Assembly: GCA_034766995.1 (NCBI GenBank)
Contig: CM068314.1
Span: 40,540,808-40,604,807 of the forward strand
DNA: 64,000 bases
Direction of reading: 5' to 3'
Source: Acanthacorydalis orientalis
Taxonomy: Eukaryota; Arthropoda; Insecta; Megaloptera; Corydalidae
Both the position numbers and the translations under genes were made by a program. Positions within the stretch are counted from its first letter, which is position 1. Each line of letters opens with the position of its first letter. This document shows, piece by piece, positions 62,804 to 64,000 of this stretch. A model generated the notes under the pieces. That model had not been told where the DNA came from, did no database searches, and worked only from the letters and a program-made list of their open reading frames with translations.

Positions 62804-64000
62804 GTTTATTATGTTAAAATATTACTCACTAGGAGAAAATTATAAATCTTGTTCCGAATATATATTATTTATCATTAAAAATGAAAAACTACAATAAACA
62901 CACGTTATTATTAAATTGCACATAGTTGTTATATAAATTCAGTGTATAGAACATTATTCATACATTGCCTGTACTGTATCAGAGCCGTGTACAAACCATG
63001 TTAGAAAAAAAATATCGGACACGTGTTTTTTAATAGTCAGAAAACGTTAGTCGTTTATAACGGTCCTAGACACTGCACAATGCATGCATCAACTTTTATA
63101 TAAAAAACATGCCTTCGATATTTTTTTTACATGATCCTGACAGCACGGTGCATGAATGAATTAATCCTTACTGCTGTACATATATCACTCAATTTTCAAT
63201 ATGTAATATTTTGACATTTAAAATCCATTTATAATGACCTACTTAAGTTGTTTATCCTTATGTTAGTAAATTATTTTACTAGCATTAACTACCCTAATGT
63301 AACTCGAGACATGCATGATAAATTCGCATTAGTTTCATTGGAAAAAAATAGGTTAATAGACAAATAAGTTCAATAAATTTATTGTTTTATTTTAAGTATG
63401 AAAAAGAACACAGAATATATATAAACAAAAAAATGTTAATAATAGTACGATCATTCATTAATACATAAAATTCAGACGTGTAATATTTGCGAAATGACAA
63501 TCTACTTCTAAATGAGGCTCATCTACTGTCAAATGATCTTTTGGTTACTAATATTTTTTCTGCTAATAAAAGTTTTATTAATAAGATCCCAATCTCTGAG
63601 TGGAACACATTTGTGTACTTAGATTATACTTATAGACCATGCTAACTTGTGATTAAAACACAAATGAAAGAATAAAATACAAATCTATTTTTCAATATAT
63701 ATTCACGAAAAACTGTATTTCCTAACAGTGGATCCAAAAAGTCCGTATAATTAATTTCCAAAAATTCCTCAACCACATCTTCCTTTCATACTTCAGCATC
63801 TGTGAAACTCTATGAACAAGTAATTATCTAATAAATCTGTTGGTATTAATTTTTGGACAAGATTATTAAAAGTTGATAAATTCGTATATTTATTGACAGC
63901 ATTATTCATAACATCATTATCAAAAAATTATAGAAATACATACATAAATTAATATATTTGCTTGAATAATGCCACTTGATGTCATCTGAATACTTTTATG
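62803..64000. other. AT-rich DNA, nothing firmly recognised
   Basis: A weak minus-strand coding-like stretch near 63660-63815 is the only irregularity. Confidence 0.5.

Noticed and set aside
63660..63815. Minus-strand coding-like run (VVEEFLEINYTDFLDPLLGN)
   Set aside because: About 50 codons after a stop, no ATG and no recognised domain. The AT-rich context makes chance likely.

Overview
This window looks like the inside of a very large intron region of an AT-rich arthropod genome, most likely an insect. The evidence is one canonical eukaryotic exon with clean splice sites, animal-type mariner, hAT, Tigger/pogo, RTE-type LINE and Ty3/Gypsy fragments, and a (TA)n/(CA)n microsatellite on average about every kilobase. 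There are no operons, bacterial genes, CRISPR arrays or recognisable tRNA/rRNA genes. The insect order cannot be fixed from the sequence; a hymenopteran is only a guess.

The only host coding sequence I can defend is one plus-strand exon at 44435-44668. It encodes most of the N-terminal PAS (eag) domain of an Elk-type voltage-gated potassium channel (KCNH family). Its splice phases match what I recall for exon 2 of vertebrate KCNH2. It is one codon longer, as expected for the Elk rather than the Erg branch. No other exon of the gene was found, so the flanking introns seem to span at least 44.4 kb upstream and 19.3 kb downstream within this window.

Nearly all other recognisable content is dead transposons. 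At least six mariner (D34D) lineages are present: 826-1100; 5303-6130; 29749-31036 with its sister 59435-60716; a family at 34582-35097, 37540-37990 and 49327-49406; 50550-51823; and about 55020-56400. Most carry readable terminal inverted repeats, TA duplications and specific disabling mutations. Non-autonomous elements are a 441-bp hAT (9787-10227), a 679-bp hAT-like element (48830-49508) containing an 80-bp mariner miniature, a 395-bp Tigger/pogo-type element (40487-40881) and a 188-bp MITE (27195-27382). Retroelement scraps are a Gypsy-type integrase piece (56741-56944) and an RTE-type LINE tail (62656-62755).

Less well explained are a three-copy dispersed repeat with promoter-like motifs and a GC-rich 3' hairpin (16660-17085, 24437-24845, 38484-38805), a two-copy repeat resembling a Penelope-type terminus (18948-19100, 42779-42925), a GC-rich 16-bp perfect palindrome (3949-3964), a diverged 145-bp direct duplication (27009-27152 and 27396-27540), and a coding-like, GC-enriched island (57620-58175). 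No new defence or metabolic system is visible. The interest lies in transposon archaeology, in mariner insertion into (TA)n tracts, and in possible regulatory islands inside the channel gene.
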